From: Microbacterium sp. SLBN-146
GTDB lineage: Bacteria > Actinomycetota > Actinomycetes > Actinomycetales > Microbacteriaceae
Assembly: GCF_006715145.1 (NCBI RefSeq)
Contig: NZ_VFMR01000001.1
Span: 434,001 to 498,000, forward strand
Direction: 5' to 3'
Length of the DNA stretch: 64,000 nt
Shown here one piece after another: positions 8,394 to 17,119 of this stretch. Numbering within the stretch: position 1 is the first letter of the stretch; the number at the start of each line of letters is the position of its first letter. The position numbers and the translations under genes were made by a program. Below the pieces are notes generated by a model. It saw only the letters and a program-made list of their open reading frames with translations. It was not told where the DNA came from and did no database searches.

Positions 8394-8980
8394 TGGAACC
8401 CGTCTCCGCAATCACCGGTGTCGCTGTCCCCTTCGCGTACGCGAATGTCGACACCGACCAGATCATCCCGGCCGAGTTCCTCAAGCGTGTGACGAAGACG
8501 GGCTTCGACGACGCCCTCTTCTTCCGCTGGCGACAGGATCCCGACTTCATCCTCAACCGACCCGCCTACCAGGGCGCCAAGATCCTCGTCGCAGGACCGA
8601 ACTTCGGCACGGGCTCCAGCCGCGAGCACGCCGTCTGGGCCCTCCGCGACTTCGGGATCCGCGCGGTGCTGTCGCCACGCTTCGGCGACATCTTCCGCGG
8701 GAACTCGGGCAAGCAGGGTCTCTTGACGTGCGTGCTCGAGGAGCACGTCATCCACGAGATCCAGGCGGTGCTCGCCGCCGCGCCGGGTACGCAGCTGACA
8801 GTGGATCTCGTCGAGCGCACCGTCACGATGGGCGACTCCGTGCACCCCTTCGAGATCGACGACTACACACGCTGGCGGCTCCTGGAAGGACTCGATGACA
8901 TCGGCCTGACGCTGAGGGATACCGAGGCCATCGCCGACTTCGAGGCGCGCCGACCGGCGTGGCTTCCCACAACGGTCTGA
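8393..8980 (+). CDS. leuD: 3-isopropylmalate dehydratase small subunit
   Basis: A 195-residue swivelling-domain subunit that pairs with LeuC. Family landmarks are [16 protein letters not shown] near residue 18-33, [18 protein letters not shown], and [16 protein letters not shown]. Length and motifs match ordinary bacterial LeuD rather than the shorter archaeal homoaconitase or dimethylmalate dehydratase subunits, which favours leucine synthesis. The ATG overlaps the leuC TGA by one base. Confidence 0.95.
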   Translation: MEPVSAITGVAVPFAYANVDTDQIIPAEFLKRVTKTGFDDALFFRWRQDPDFILNRPAYQGAKILVAGPNFGTGSSREHAVWALRDFGIRAVLSPRFGDIFRGNSGKQGLLTCVLEEHVIHEIQAVLAAAPGTQLTVDLVERTVTMGDSVHPFEIDDYTRWRLLEGLDDIGLTLRDTEAIADFEARRPAWLPTTV

Positions 8981-8995
8981 TGCGGAGCCGACGAC

Positions 8996-10576
8996 ATGCC
9001 TGGCCTGGACACGCCGCTCACTCCGCTGAGGTTCCTCGAGCGTGCGATCGAGGTGCACCCTGAACGCACGGCCGTGATCGACGGCGACGTCCGCGTGACC
9101 TATGCGCAGCTCGGCGCCTACGTGCGACGGTTCGCCGACGCGCTCGCGCAGTCCGGGGTGGGTCCCGGCGACCGCGTCATGTACCTCGGCGTCAATTCCC
9201 TGCCCATGCTCGCCGCGCACTATGCCGTGCCGGTCATCGGCGGCGTGCTCGTCGCCGTCAACACACGGCTCGCCCCGGCGGAGATCGGCTACATCGTCGA
9301 GCACAGCGGCGCACGCCTCGTCATCGGCGACGCGGATCTCCTGTCGGCACTCGGCGAGGACGTTCTCGCGACGCTGCCTCGCACGATCTCGCGCGGTGGC
9401 GCTTCCTCAGTCGAGGGCGACGACCTCGACGACTTCGTTGCGACCGGTCGCGAGCTCCCCCTGACGTGGGAGGTCGATGACGAGACGCGCCCGATCTCGG
9501 TCAACTACACGTCGGGCACGACCGGTCGACCGAAGGGCGTCGTGTACACGCACCGCGGCGCGTACCTCAACGCCATGGGCGAAGTCCTCCACCAGGGGCT
9601 CACGCACGAACCCGACGGGGCGTGCTACCTGTGGACTCTGCCGATGTTCCACTGCAACGGATGGTGCACGACGTGGGCGCTGACCGCCGCCGCCGGCACC
9701 CACGTCTGCCTCCCCGCCGTCCGCGGGCCAGAGATGTGGCGGCTCATCGACGACGAGCGGGTCACACATCTCGCGGGCGCGCCGACGGTGCTGTCGGTTC
9801 TGGCGGCGGCCGAGGAGGCGCATGTCCTCGATCGACCCGTCACGGTGACGACAGCCGGCGCCCCACCGAGCCCCACGATCATCGCCCGCATGCACGCGCT
9901 CGGGATCCGCGTCATCCACGTCTACGGTCTCACCGAGACCTACGGCCCATACTCGGTGTGCGAGCTCAAGCCCGCGTGGACCGACGAGGGTCCCGAACGG
10001 GTCGCCGCCCTCATCGCCCGCCAAGGGGTCGGGATGCTGACGTCCGATCGGCTGCGCGTCGTGCGCACGGATGGCGACGCGGACGACCTCGTCGACGTCG
10101 AACCGGACGGCGTCGAGATGGGCGAGCTCGTCATGCGGGGCAACTCCGTCATGGCCGGGTACTACCGCAACGACGAAGCGACGGCGGCAGCGTTTCGCGG
10201 GGGCTGGTTCCATTCGGGAGACCTCGGCGTCGTGCACCCGGACGGCTACGTGCAACTCCTCGATCGGTCGAAGGACATCATCATCTCGGGCGGCGAGAAC
10301 ATCTCGACGATCGAGGTCGAGCAGGCGCTTCTGAGCCACCCGCACGTCGTCGACGCGGCCGTCGTCGGAATGGCCGACGAGACCTGGGGCGAGCGCCCGC
10401 GGGCATTCGTCGTGACCGCCGACGGCGCCGACGTGACGGGCGACGACCTCCACCAGCATGTGCGCGATCGCCTCGCGGCGTTCAAGGCGCCGCGCGTGTT
10501 CGACTTCGTCGATGCGCTGCCGAAGACCTCGACGGGCAAGACCCGCAAAGATCAGCTCCGCGCGTCTCCGCGCTGA
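8996..10576 (+). CDS. AMP-dependent acyl-CoA synthetase (medium-chain FadD/AlkK-like)
   Basis: A 526-residue ANL-superfamily ligase that activates a carboxylic acid as acyl-AMP and then acyl-CoA. The P-loop NYTSGTTGRPKG lies near 170-181, the A5 motif VYGLTETYGP near 310-319, GDLGVVHPDGYVQLLDRSKDIIISGGENIS near 410-440, and the catalytic lysine in TSTGKTRKDQLR at the C-terminus. It starts 15 bases after leuD and precedes an acyl-CoA dehydrogenase, so the two probably open the degradation of one carboxylate. It is not preceded by a KstR2-type box, unlike the two ligases further right. Confidence 0.93.
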   Translation: MPGLDTPLTPLRFLERAIEVHPERTAVIDGDVRVTYAQLGAYVRRFADALAQSGVGPGDRVMYLGVNSLPMLAAHYAVPVIGGVLVAVNTRLAPAEIGYIVEHSGARLVIGDADLLSALGEDVLATLPRTISRGGASSVEGDDLDDFVATGRELPLTWEVDDETRPISVNYTSGTTGRPKGVVYTHRGAYLNAMGEVLHQGLTHEPDGACYLWTLPMFHCNGWCTTWALTAAAGTHVCLPAVRGPEMWRLIDDERVTHLAGAPTVLSVLAAAEEAHVLDRPVTVTTAGAPPSPTIIARMHALGIRVIHVYGLTETYGPYSVCELKPAWTDEGPERVAALIARQGVGMLTSDRLRVVRTDGDADDLVDVEPDGVEMGELVMRGNSVMAGYYRNDEATAAAFRGGWFHSGDLGVVHPDGYVQLLDRSKDIIISGGENISTIEVEQALLSHPHVVDAAVVGMADETWGERPRAFVVTADGADVTGDDLHQHVRDRLAAFKAPRVFDFVDALPKTSTGKTRKDQLRASPR

Positions 10577-10634
10577 GGACCACCATCCCCGGCACGCTCG
10601 TGTCGTTCCCTCGATGAAGAAGGATGCTCCGCGC

Positions 10635-12359
10635 ATGGACACCCCCTACGCCGCCCCCGCAGACGACTACGCCTTCCTCTTCGCCGAGGCGTTCGGCGCC
10701 GACATCGTCGCGCGAGCCACCGAGGGGGAGCTGACGGCCGACGACGCCGTCGAGATCGTGCAGGCGGCGGGCGAATTCGCGGCATCCGTCCTCTCTCCTC
10801 TCGAGCGCCCGGGCGATCGCGAGGGGGCGCAGCTCGTCGACGGGACGGTCCGACTGCCCGACGGATTCTCGGCGGCCTACCGAGCCTTCGCCGAAGCGGG
10901 ATGGATCACAGCCGAAGCGCCCGTGAGCGCGGGCGGAGACGGACTCCCCGGCGCCGTGCGTGCGGCGCTGGGAGAGATCTGGAACGGCTCCAACGCGGCG
11001 TTCGCGTTGTGCTGGCTGTTGTCGGCGAGCCAGATCCACGCGCTCGACGCCGCGGCATCCGAAGAGATCCGTGAGATCTACCTGTCGCGTCTCGTCTCGG
11101 GACGATGGACGGGCACGATGAACCTCACCGAGCCGGGAGCCGGCAGCGACCTCGGCGCGATCACGACGATCGCACGGCCGCGGGACGACGGTTCGTGGGG
11201 CATCACGGGTCAGAAGATCTTCATCACGTGGGGCGATCACGATGTCGCCGAGAACATCGTGCACCTCGTGCTGGCACGGACGCCGGGAGCGCCCGAGGGA
11301 GCCCGCGGGCTCTCGCTCTTCGTCGCGCCGCGGATCCTCGTCGACGCCCAGGGACGACTCGGTGAGCGCAACGCCGTCACGACGATCGCCGTCGAGCACA
11401 AGCTGGGTATCCACGGGAGCCCGACCTGCACGCTGGCCTACGACGATGCGACGGGGTACCTCGTCGGCGAGCTCAACGCGGGTCTCGCGGGAATGTTCGT
11501 CATGATGAACTCCGCTCGTGCCGGGATGGGCTTCCAGGCGACGGGGATCGCCGAGCGCGCACGCCAGCGGGCTGTCGCCTATTCGGCCGAACGCGTGCAG
11601 GGGCCGGTGCTGGATCGCCCCGCGGGCACGACCATCCAGGATCACCCCGACGTCCGCCGACTCCTCCTCTCGATGGACAGCGACGTCTTCGCGATGCGTG
11701 CCCTGGGTGTCTTCGTCGCCGACCTCCTCGAGCGGAGCGGCCGAAGCGGCGGGCAGGAGACCGCCCTCGCGGAGCTGTTCGTTCCGATCCTCAAGGGATG
11801 GGCGACGGAGGACGCCGTCCAGATCACGAGCGATGCCATCCAGGTCCACGGCGGCATGGGCTTCATCGAGGACACGGGCGCCGCGCAGCACTACCGGGAT
11901 GCGCGGATCATGCCGATCTACGAGGGGACGACCGCCATCCAGGCGAACGACCTCGTCGGACGCAAAGTCATCCGCGACGGCGGCGCGACGGTGGAGGAAC
12001 TGCTGCGCCGCATGACGGAGACCGTCGAGGCTCTGTCGGCGGCGGATGACCCCGCCGCGAAGCGCACGGCGGAGCGGCTCAGCCGGGCCGTCGATGCCGC
12101 TCGACGGGCCACGGCCGACCTCATCGGGTTCGGCGCAGGGTCGCGCGACGCCTACGCGACGAGCGTCCCCTTCCTCCTGCTGCTGGGTGCGCTGTCCGGC
12201 GGCTGGATGCACGCACTGGCCGTGCAGGCCGTGCTCATGCGAGGGGAGCCCCGGGCGGACGACGCGCGCCGACTCTCGCTCGCCGACTTCTACGGCGCGC
12301 ACCACCTGCCGCGCGTCCACGCTCTCGCGGAGACGGTCGCGGCAGGTGAGATCCGCTAA
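10635..12359 (+). CDS. Long acyl-CoA dehydrogenase with C-terminal extension
   Basis: 574 residues, about 180 longer than an ordinary acyl-CoA dehydrogenase, as in the FadE5/long-chain group that carries an extra C-terminal helical domain. It has MNLTEPGAGSDLGAI and GQKIFITWGDHD (FAD and substrate contacts), KLGIHGSPTC, and QVHGGMGFIEDTGAAQHYRDARIMPIYEGTTAIQ, where the Glu of YEGT is the usual catalytic base. It removes hydrogens at C2-C3 of an acyl-CoA. The ATG at 10635 is preferred to one at 10614 because AAGAAGGA lies ten bases before it. Its TAA overlaps the stop codon of the convergent YrdC-family gene. Confidence 0.92.
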   Translation: MDTPYAAPADDYAFLFAEAFGADIVARATEGELTADDAVEIVQAAGEFAASVLSPLERPGDREGAQLVDGTVRLPDGFSAAYRAFAEAGWITAEAPVSAGGDGLPGAVRAALGEIWNGSNAAFALCWLLSASQIHALDAAASEEIREIYLSRLVSGRWTGTMNLTEPGAGSDLGAITTIARPRDDGSWGITGQKIFITWGDHDVAENIVHLVLARTPGAPEGARGLSLFVAPRILVDAQGRLGERNAVTTIAVEHKLGIHGSPTCTLAYDDATGYLVGELNAGLAGMFVMMNSARAGMGFQATGIAERARQRAVAYSAERVQGPVLDRPAGTTIQDHPDVRRLLLSMDSDVFAMRALGVFVADLLERSGRSGGQETALAELFVPILKGWATEDAVQITSDAIQVHGGMGFIEDTGAAQHYRDARIMPIYEGTTAIQANDLVGRKVIRDGGATVEELLRRMTETVEALSAADDPAAKRTAERLSRAVDAARRATADLIGFGAGSRDAYATSVPFLLLLGALSGGWMHALAVQAVLMRGEPRADDARRLSLADFYGAHHLPRVHALAETVAAGEIR

Positions 12360-13048
12360 CGGCCGATGTCCTCGCCGAAGTGGCGTTCGAGGATGTAGGC
12401 GATATCGGGGAAGCAGGACCCGCGCCGGACGACCTCCAGTGTCTCGACATTGAGGAGCGTCGACGACGAGCCGTACGGATGGTACTTCTGCAGGCCGTGG
12501 TCCACGACGATGTCCGCGACGTCGATGATCTCCCGCTCGATGTCCTCGACACGGAACTTGGTGCCTCCGAGCGTCAGATTCGCCGACGATCCGAACAGGG
12601 CGACGTCGTTCTCGCGCGCGAGTCTCGTCAACTCGGCGTGGAAACGTCCGGCGTTGAGGAGCATGACGAGCGTGTTCTCCCGCGTGCTCGCCGCGACGAC
12701 CTCGGCCGGAAGGCTCGTCATGAGCGGGTGGTCGGTGCGGAAGGGCGCGATGCACCCGAGCGGCAGACCGTAGTCGAGCACGATGGTCTCGACGATCCGG
12801 CGCCCGCGTTCGCTGCACTCATGGAGGTCGCGGTGCGTCTCGAGGTCGGCGACCATCGCGTTGAGCTTCTGCGGCGCGCGCCCCTTCGTTCGGAAGATCA
12901 GCTCGAGCGCTTCGGGCGAACCACCCAGGGCGGAGTATCCGATGTCGTTCGGGACGACCGCGATGCCGCCGGCGGCGAGGACGTCGAAGGCGCGCCGCGC
13001 ATCGCCGACCACGTCGAATACGGGCGTCGTGCTCCGTGCGGGCATCAT
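12356..13048 (-). CDS. YrdC/Sua5/YciO-family protein
   Basis: A 230-residue protein with the threonylcarbamoyl-AMP synthase fold: GGIAVVPNDIGYSALGG at about 25-40, the basic FRTKGRAPQKLNAMV loop that contacts nucleotide, and FGSSANLTLGG, which matches the S-x-S-A-N active-site motif. The housekeeping Sua5/TsaC gene is normally elsewhere, next to prmC, so this is probably a paralogue of unknown substrate. Two adjacent ATGs exist (13048, 13045); the first overlaps the stop of a 37-codon ORF (ATGA). GGGGGTGG lies just upstream. Convergent with the acyl-CoA dehydrogenase, sharing stop-codon bases. Confidence 0.82.
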   Translation of the reverse strand: MMPARSTTPVFDVVGDARRAFDVLAAGGIAVVPNDIGYSALGGSPEALELIFRTKGRAPQKLNAMVADLETHRDLHECSERGRRIVETIVLDYGLPLGCIAPFRTDHPLMTSLPAEVVAASTRENTLVMLLNAGRFHAELTRLARENDVALFGSSANLTLGGTKFRVEDIEREIIDVADIVVDHGLQKYHPYGSSSTLLNVETLEVVRRGSCFPDIAYILERHFGEDIGR

Positions 13049-13158
13049 GCCGCCACCCCCGCTGGAGCGACGAGCTCGAGGGGCACGATCCCGACGCCTC
13101 CCCTGTCGAGTACATCGAGCATCCTCGCGGCGTCGTGCGCGGCATCCGGAATCGCCAT
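13045..13158 (-). CDS. 37-residue ORF resembling the N-terminus of the following YrdC-family protein
   Basis: ATG at 13158 behind a strong GAGGAGGAAC ribosome site, ending in a TGA that overlaps the YrdC start. The stretch DAAHDAARMLDVLDRGGVG followed by IVP aligns without gaps with DVVGDARRAFDVLAAGGIA followed by VVP of the next protein (about half the residues identical). So it looks like the first beta-alpha unit of a duplicated YrdC domain whose remainder was lost, now possibly serving as a coupling leader. It could still make a micropeptide. It is too short to assign a function. Confidence 0.55.
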   Translation of the reverse strand: MAIPDAAHDAARMLDVLDRGGVGIVPLELVAPAGVAA

Positions 13159-13206
13159 TGTTCCTCCTCATCGAGACAGAACAACACTAGCGCAACATTG
13201 CCTCCT

Positions 13207-13216
13207 TTTGCGCAAA
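13207..13216. promoter_or_regulatory. Palindrome TTTGCGCAAA in the promoter region of the YrdC pair
   Basis: A perfect 10-base palindrome about 50 bases upstream of the 37-residue ORF. A second GCGCAA lies at 13190-13195, forming GCGCAA-N12-TTGCGC with its right half. The neighbouring LysR-type DNA-binding protein is a candidate binder. The 140-base gap between the LysR-like gene and this ORF holds nothing else recognisable. Confidence 0.35.
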
Positions 13217-13298
13217 GCTGCCATACGCCGCGACCTCCACCCCGCCCCTCCGGGCAGCCGCCCCGCGATGGACCGTTCTCCGGGCGCCGGGGGTCTCC

Positions 13299-13580
13299 TC
13301 AGGCGCGGTCTCGGGCTGCGCTGAAGCGTCGGGAGTAGCGCTCGAAGCGGTCGACTTCGTCGACGAGCTCGCGGGCGCGGAGGGCGAACTCGAGGGCATC
13401 CGTCGTCGGACGGATGGATCGTCCGGCCGGTTCGAAGAAGCGCACGTCCAGGCGGCGCTGGAGCCACGCCATCTGCCGCGACACCGCCGCGGGAGAGTAC
13501 CCGCGCTCGCGTGCCGCCGCGACGACCGATCCCGTATCGATGACGGCGATGAAGGTCTTCAGGACGCCGAGGTCGACCAT
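13299..13580 (-). CDS. LysR-type helix-turn-helix protein without effector domain
   Basis: Only 93 residues: a complete LysR N-terminal winged helix (LKTFIAVIDTGSVVAAARERGYSPAAVSRQMAWLQRRLDVRFFE) and part of the linker helix, then a stop where a normal LysR protein continues for 200 residues with its inducer-binding domain. The bases downstream (13159-13298) do not continue a LysR effector domain in any frame I could read, so it is either a stand-alone DNA-binding protein or an old truncation. It is the last gene after the crotonase and metallo-hydrolase genes, 20 bases behind the latter, so it is probably expressed from the KstR2-type promoter at 15277. Confidence 0.7.
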   Translation of the reverse strand: MVDLGVLKTFIAVIDTGSVVAAARERGYSPAAVSRQMAWLQRRLDVRFFEPAGRSIRPTTDALEFALRARELVDEVDRFERYSRRFSAARDRA

Positions 13581-13600
13581 GCCTCTCCCACCTTCCGCAC

Positions 13601-14419
13601 TCAGGCCTCGCGCTCTTCGAGGTAGGCGAGCTGCACCGTGACGCTCGCCTCGGCGGCGCCCCGCACGCTGGCGGGCACATCGCCATAGACGAGGTCGGTG
13701 ACCGCATCGACCGTGACGGGATGCCGCGGCTCGGCGCCGGCCAGACGCGCCACCGCACTCTCGACCTCGGCGAGCCGCTTCTCGCGATGCGTCAGATACG
13801 CGCGGGCGACGACCGAGAGGTCATCGCCCCGGTCGCCGTGTCCGGGGAGCAGGATCGCCGGACCCACCGCGATGAGCACCCGAAGGGTGCGGAGGTAGTC
13901 GCCGAGCGTTCCGCCGCCGGCGCCGTCCAGAACTGTCGTGCCGCGGCCGAGAATCGTGTCGCCTGTCAGCATGGAACCGACACCGTCTGCGGCGGGAACG
14001 TCGATCGACGTGTCATCCGGCAGGAGGAAGCACACGGAATCCGCCGTATGCCCCGGGGCGGCGACGACGCGGATGCGCACGCCCGCGGCCTCGAACTCCT
14101 CGTCGTGCCGCAGCGGCTGAGCGTCGACGCACAAGGTCGGATCCGCGGCCCGGACGGGAGCGTCGAACGACGCCGCCGACTCCGTGTGATCCCGATGGTG
14201 GTGCGTCACGAGGACGAGGTCCACACGGCCGAGCGCGAGGATGCGCTCGCGATGTGCCGGATCGCTCGGCCCTGGGTCGACGACGACGACACCCTCCGAC
14301 CCCGGCGCCCGCAGAACGTAGGTGTTGGTCCCGTCGAGCGTCATGGGTCCGGGGTTCGGCGCCAAGACACGCGTCGCGAGGGTCGTCCACGACGATGTGC
14401 GCTCGATGGGGGTCTGCAT
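13601..14419 (-). CDS. MBL-fold metallo-hydrolase (LACTB2/glyoxalase II-like)
   Basis: A 272-residue metallo-beta-lactamase-fold protein. The zinc motif THHHRDHT, the third ligand in APGHTADS, the bridging Asp in MLTGDTILG and the last His in LLPGHGDRG are all present, so both metal sites should form. LAPNPGPMTLDGTNTYVL is typical of the LACTB2 group, and the C-terminal winged region (LTHREKRLAEVESAV) also fits. Such enzymes hydrolyse thioesters, esters or phosphodiesters; in a CoA-thioester operon a thioesterase role is plausible. ATG at 14419 with GGAGAGGAC upstream; 33 bases after the crotonase gene. Confidence 0.85.
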   Translation of the reverse strand: MQTPIERTSSWTTLATRVLAPNPGPMTLDGTNTYVLRAPGSEGVVVVDPGPSDPAHRERILALGRVDLVLVTHHHRDHTESAASFDAPVRAADPTLCVDAQPLRHDEEFEAAGVRIRVVAAPGHTADSVCFLLPDDTSIDVPAADGVGSMLTGDTILGRGTTVLDGAGGGTLGDYLRTLRVLIAVGPAILLPGHGDRGDDLSVVARAYLTHREKRLAEVESAVARLAGAEPRHPVTVDAVTDLVYGDVPASVRGAAEASVTVQLAYLEEREA

Positions 14420-14452
14420 GACGCTGTCCTCTCCTGCCGTCAGGGCCGACGG

Positions 14453-15229
14453 TCATCGGTTTTCGAAGCTCGGCGCGCGCTTCTCGCGGAACGCGGCCAT
14501 GCCCTCTTTCTGATCCATCGTGTCGAAGAGTGCGGCGAAGGCGTGCCTTTCGAACCGAAGACCCGCGGCGAGCGGCGTCTCGAGCGCGACCCGCAGCGCC
14601 GCTTTCGCGGCGAGGACCGACGGAAGCGACCTCGCCGCGATCCCGTCCGCGATCGCCGAGGCGACGTCGAGGAGCTCGGCGGCGGGCACGACACGCGAGA
14701 CCAGCCCTGCCCGCTCGGCTTCGGCGGCGTCCATCATGCGTCCCGTGAGGACGAGGTCGGCGGCACGGTACGCGCCCACGGCTCTCGCGAGGCGCTGCGT
14801 CCCGCCCATGCCAGGAATGAGCGCCAGGGTGATCTCGGGTTGACCGAAACGCGCCGTGTCCGCCGCGACGATGATGTCGCACATCATCGCGAGCTCGCAC
14901 CCGCCGCCGAGGGCGTATCCCGCTACGGCGGCGATGACAGGCTTCCGCAGGGCCGCGAACGCCTCCCACCCGTCGAAGACCCCCGACACGATCGCCTCCG
15001 CACCGGAGACGTCGGCAAGATCGCCGATGTCGGCGCCTGCGGCGAATGCGCGATCGGACCCGGTCACGACGATCGCGCCGATCCCCGGGTCCGCGTCGTA
15101 TCTCGCCGCCGCCTCGAGCACCTCTGCCCGCACGGCGTCGTTGAGCGCGTTGAGCACGTCAGGCCGATCGAGGATGATCCAGCCCACGCGTCCGCGGACC
15201 TCGGCGCGTATCGTGCGCGGATCTGTCAT
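14453..15229 (-). CDS. Enoyl-CoA hydratase/isomerase (crotonase family)
   Basis: A 258-residue crotonase. The oxyanion hole regions AFAAGADI (about 62-69) and ALGGGCELAMMCD (about 104-116) are intact, and the second catalytic acid lies in GQPEITLALIPGMGGTQRL, as in true hydratases. It hydrates trans-2-enoyl-CoA in beta-oxidation. First gene of a leftward operon with the metallo-hydrolase and the LysR-like protein; it is divergent from the monooxygenase gene and the two share the KstR2-type box at 15277. Confidence 0.93.
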   Translation of the reverse strand: MTDPRTIRAEVRGRVGWIILDRPDVLNALNDAVRAEVLEAAARYDADPGIGAIVVTGSDRAFAAGADIGDLADVSGAEAIVSGVFDGWEAFAALRKPVIAAVAGYALGGGCELAMMCDIIVAADTARFGQPEITLALIPGMGGTQRLARAVGAYRAADLVLTGRMMDAAEAERAGLVSRVVPAAELLDVASAIADGIAARSLPSVLAAKAALRVALETPLAAGLRFERHAFAALFDTMDQKEGMAAFREKRAPSFENR

Positions 15230-15274
15230 CGCGGGTCCTCTCCTCTGCGAGAAGGCGTCTGCGTGATAGTCTAG

Positions 15275-15288
15275 AGCAAGCGCTTGAT
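15275..15288. promoter_or_regulatory. KstR2-type box 1 (AGCAAGCGCTTGAT)
   Basis: Perfect match to AnCAAGnnCTTGnT in the 72-base gap between the divergent crotonase (starts 15229) and Baeyer-Villiger monooxygenase (starts 15302) genes. Its position only 14 bases before the monooxygenase start would block initiation there. Confidence 0.8.
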
Positions 15289-15301
15289 TTATGGAGGAAT
15301 C

Positions 15302-16978
15302 GTGAGCTCGATCTCAGAAGCCGCACAGGCCCAGCCGCTCCCCGAGTTCGTGGAGTATCTCGTCGTCGGTGCCGGCGTCTGCGGCCTCTGCCAGCTGCAG
15401 CGGCTGCTCGATCTCGACGCCGACGTCCTCCTCGTCGACGCCAACAGCGGCCTCGGCGGCACGTGGTACAAGAACAGATACCCGGGATGCCGGTTCGACT
15501 CGGAGTCGTACACGTACCAGTACTCCTTCTCGCCCGAGATGCTGCAGGAGTGGGACTGGTCCGAGCGCTTCGCGGCGCAGCCCGAGACCCTCTCGTACCT
15601 CAACTACTTCGCCGACAAGTACTCGCTCCGCCCCCACATCCGCTACAACCTCGCGGTCGTGTCGATGGTGTGGAACGAGCAGGCCGACGAGTGGACCGTC
15701 ACGTTCCAGAACGGACGGTCCGTCCGCACCCGCTTCGTCCTCTCCGCCATCGGCATCCTCTCCGCGCCGACGTACCCGCGTATCTCGGGGATGGACACGT
15801 TCGCGGGCGATGCCGTGCACACCTTCGACTGGCCCGAGGATCTCGATGTCACCGGCAAGCGCGTCGCCGTGATCGGCACCGGCGCGAGCGGCGTTCAGGT
15901 GATCACCGACATCGCGGCATCCGTCGAACAGCTCTACGTCCTGCAGCGCGGGGCGAACTGGTGCGCGCCGCTCGGCAACTCGCCGATCCTCGCCGACGAG
16001 ATGGCCGATCTGCGCTCCCGCTACGACGAGATCTTCAAGTGGTGCAGCGAGACACCAGCCGGATTCATCCACCGGCCCGACCGCACGCTCAGCACCGACG
16101 TCACGCGTGAAGAGCGGGTGGCGCACTGGCATGAGCTGTATCGCGGCTCGGGCGCCGGGATGTACATGGGCAACTACCGCGACACGATGATGGAGCCGGG
16201 CCCCAACGCCGAGCTCACGGAGTTCATCGCGGAGCGCATCCGCGAGCGTGTCAAGGACCCGCGCGTCGCCGACCTCCTGACCCCGAAGGACCACGGCTTC
16301 GGCACGAAGCGGGTCGCGGGAGAGTCAGGCTTCTACGAGGTCTTCAACCGCGACAACGTGGAGCTCATCGACCTGAAGACGACTCCCGTCTCGAAGATCA
16401 CTCCCGACGGCATCCGCTTCGATGGAGCGGGCGACGCCGCCCGACCGGCGATCGATGTCGACGTCATCGTCTACGCGACGGGCTTCGACGCGGTCACGGG
16501 ACCCTTCGACCGCATCGACATCGTCGGGGTCGACGGCCAGCGCCTGCGCGACAAGTGGACGCGTGGTCCCGTCACCGCTCTCGGAGTCCAGGTGCACGGC
16601 TTCCCGAACCTCTTCATCCTCGCGGGCCCCCAGTCGGGGTCGGCGTCGGCCAACTTCCCGCGCGGCATCGAAGACGTCGTCAACTGGATGACGGGATTCG
16701 TGACCGAGATCCAGGCGAGCGGGATCGTCCGCGTCGAGGCGCGCGCCGACGCGGAGCAGGAGTGGACGGCGCACGTCCACGAGGTCAACGCGAAGCTCCT
16801 CATGTCGAAGACGAAGTCGTGGTTCAACGGACACAACAAGAACCTCGACCGCGACGAGGAACCTCGCGCGATGGTGTACCTGGGCGGCGGACCTCGCTAC
16901 CGTCGACGCCTCGCGCAAGAGACCGCAGAGGGATACCCGAGCTTCGACCTCGAGCGCGCGGCGGTCACGGCTGGCTAG
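15302..16978 (+). CDS. Type I Baeyer-Villiger monooxygenase (FAD/NADPH)
   Basis: 558 residues with the full type I fingerprint: an FAD-binding Rossmann motif GAGVCG at 23-28, the diagnostic FxGxxxHxxxW as FAGDAVHTFDWP at 167-178, and the NADPH-binding GTGASG at about 192-197. The GLGGTWYKNRYPGCRFD and YQYSFSPEM stretches place it near cyclohexanone, cyclopentadecanone and steroid monooxygenases. It inserts oxygen next to a ketone, giving an ester or lactone, and so could open a carbocycle. The GTG at 15302 with GGAGG five to six bases upstream is preferred to the in-frame TTG inside the operator. It appears to be the only gene of its transcript. Confidence 0.95.
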   Translation: MSSISEAAQAQPLPEFVEYLVVGAGVCGLCQLQRLLDLDADVLLVDANSGLGGTWYKNRYPGCRFDSESYTYQYSFSPEMLQEWDWSERFAAQPETLSYLNYFADKYSLRPHIRYNLAVVSMVWNEQADEWTVTFQNGRSVRTRFVLSAIGILSAPTYPRISGMDTFAGDAVHTFDWPEDLDVTGKRVAVIGTGASGVQVITDIAASVEQLYVLQRGANWCAPLGNSPILADEMADLRSRYDEIFKWCSETPAGFIHRPDRTLSTDVTREERVAHWHELYRGSGAGMYMGNYRDTMMEPGPNAELTEFIAERIRERVKDPRVADLLTPKDHGFGTKRVAGESGFYEVFNRDNVELIDLKTTPVSKITPDGIRFDGAGDAARPAIDVDVIVYATGFDAVTGPFDRIDIVGVDGQRLRDKWTRGPVTALGVQVHGFPNLFILAGPQSGSASANFPRGIEDVVNWMTGFVTEIQASGIVRVEARADAEQEWTAHVHEVNAKLLMSKTKSWFNGHNKNLDRDEEPRAMVYLGGGPRYRRRLAQETAEGYPSFDLERAAVTAG

Positions 16979-17119
16979 ATCCGCGGGGGCCTCAGATGTA
17001 CGCGGCTCTGACATTCCGGGGCACGGGGACGAAACCATGGGTGAAAAGCACGCGAGTGGTGCGCAATACACTCCACGACTCCGACGCCGTGCTTCCAAGG
17101 GTCCACCATCATCTCTTCC
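16979..17119. other. Intergenic stretch without recognisable gene
   Basis: Downstream of the monooxygenase gene. No convincing reading frame, hairpin terminator or operator was found here. Confidence 0.5.

Noticed and set aside
6894..8411. 505-codon frame antisense to leuC
   Set aside because: leuC is certain from its Fe-S motifs; the antisense product is low complexity and has no recognisable domain.
10482..12818. 778-codon open frame antisense to the long acyl-CoA dehydrogenase and YrdC gene
   Set aside because: No family resemblance, Arg/His/Asp-rich composition typical of the antisense of GC-rich genes, and it lies over two well-supported genes.
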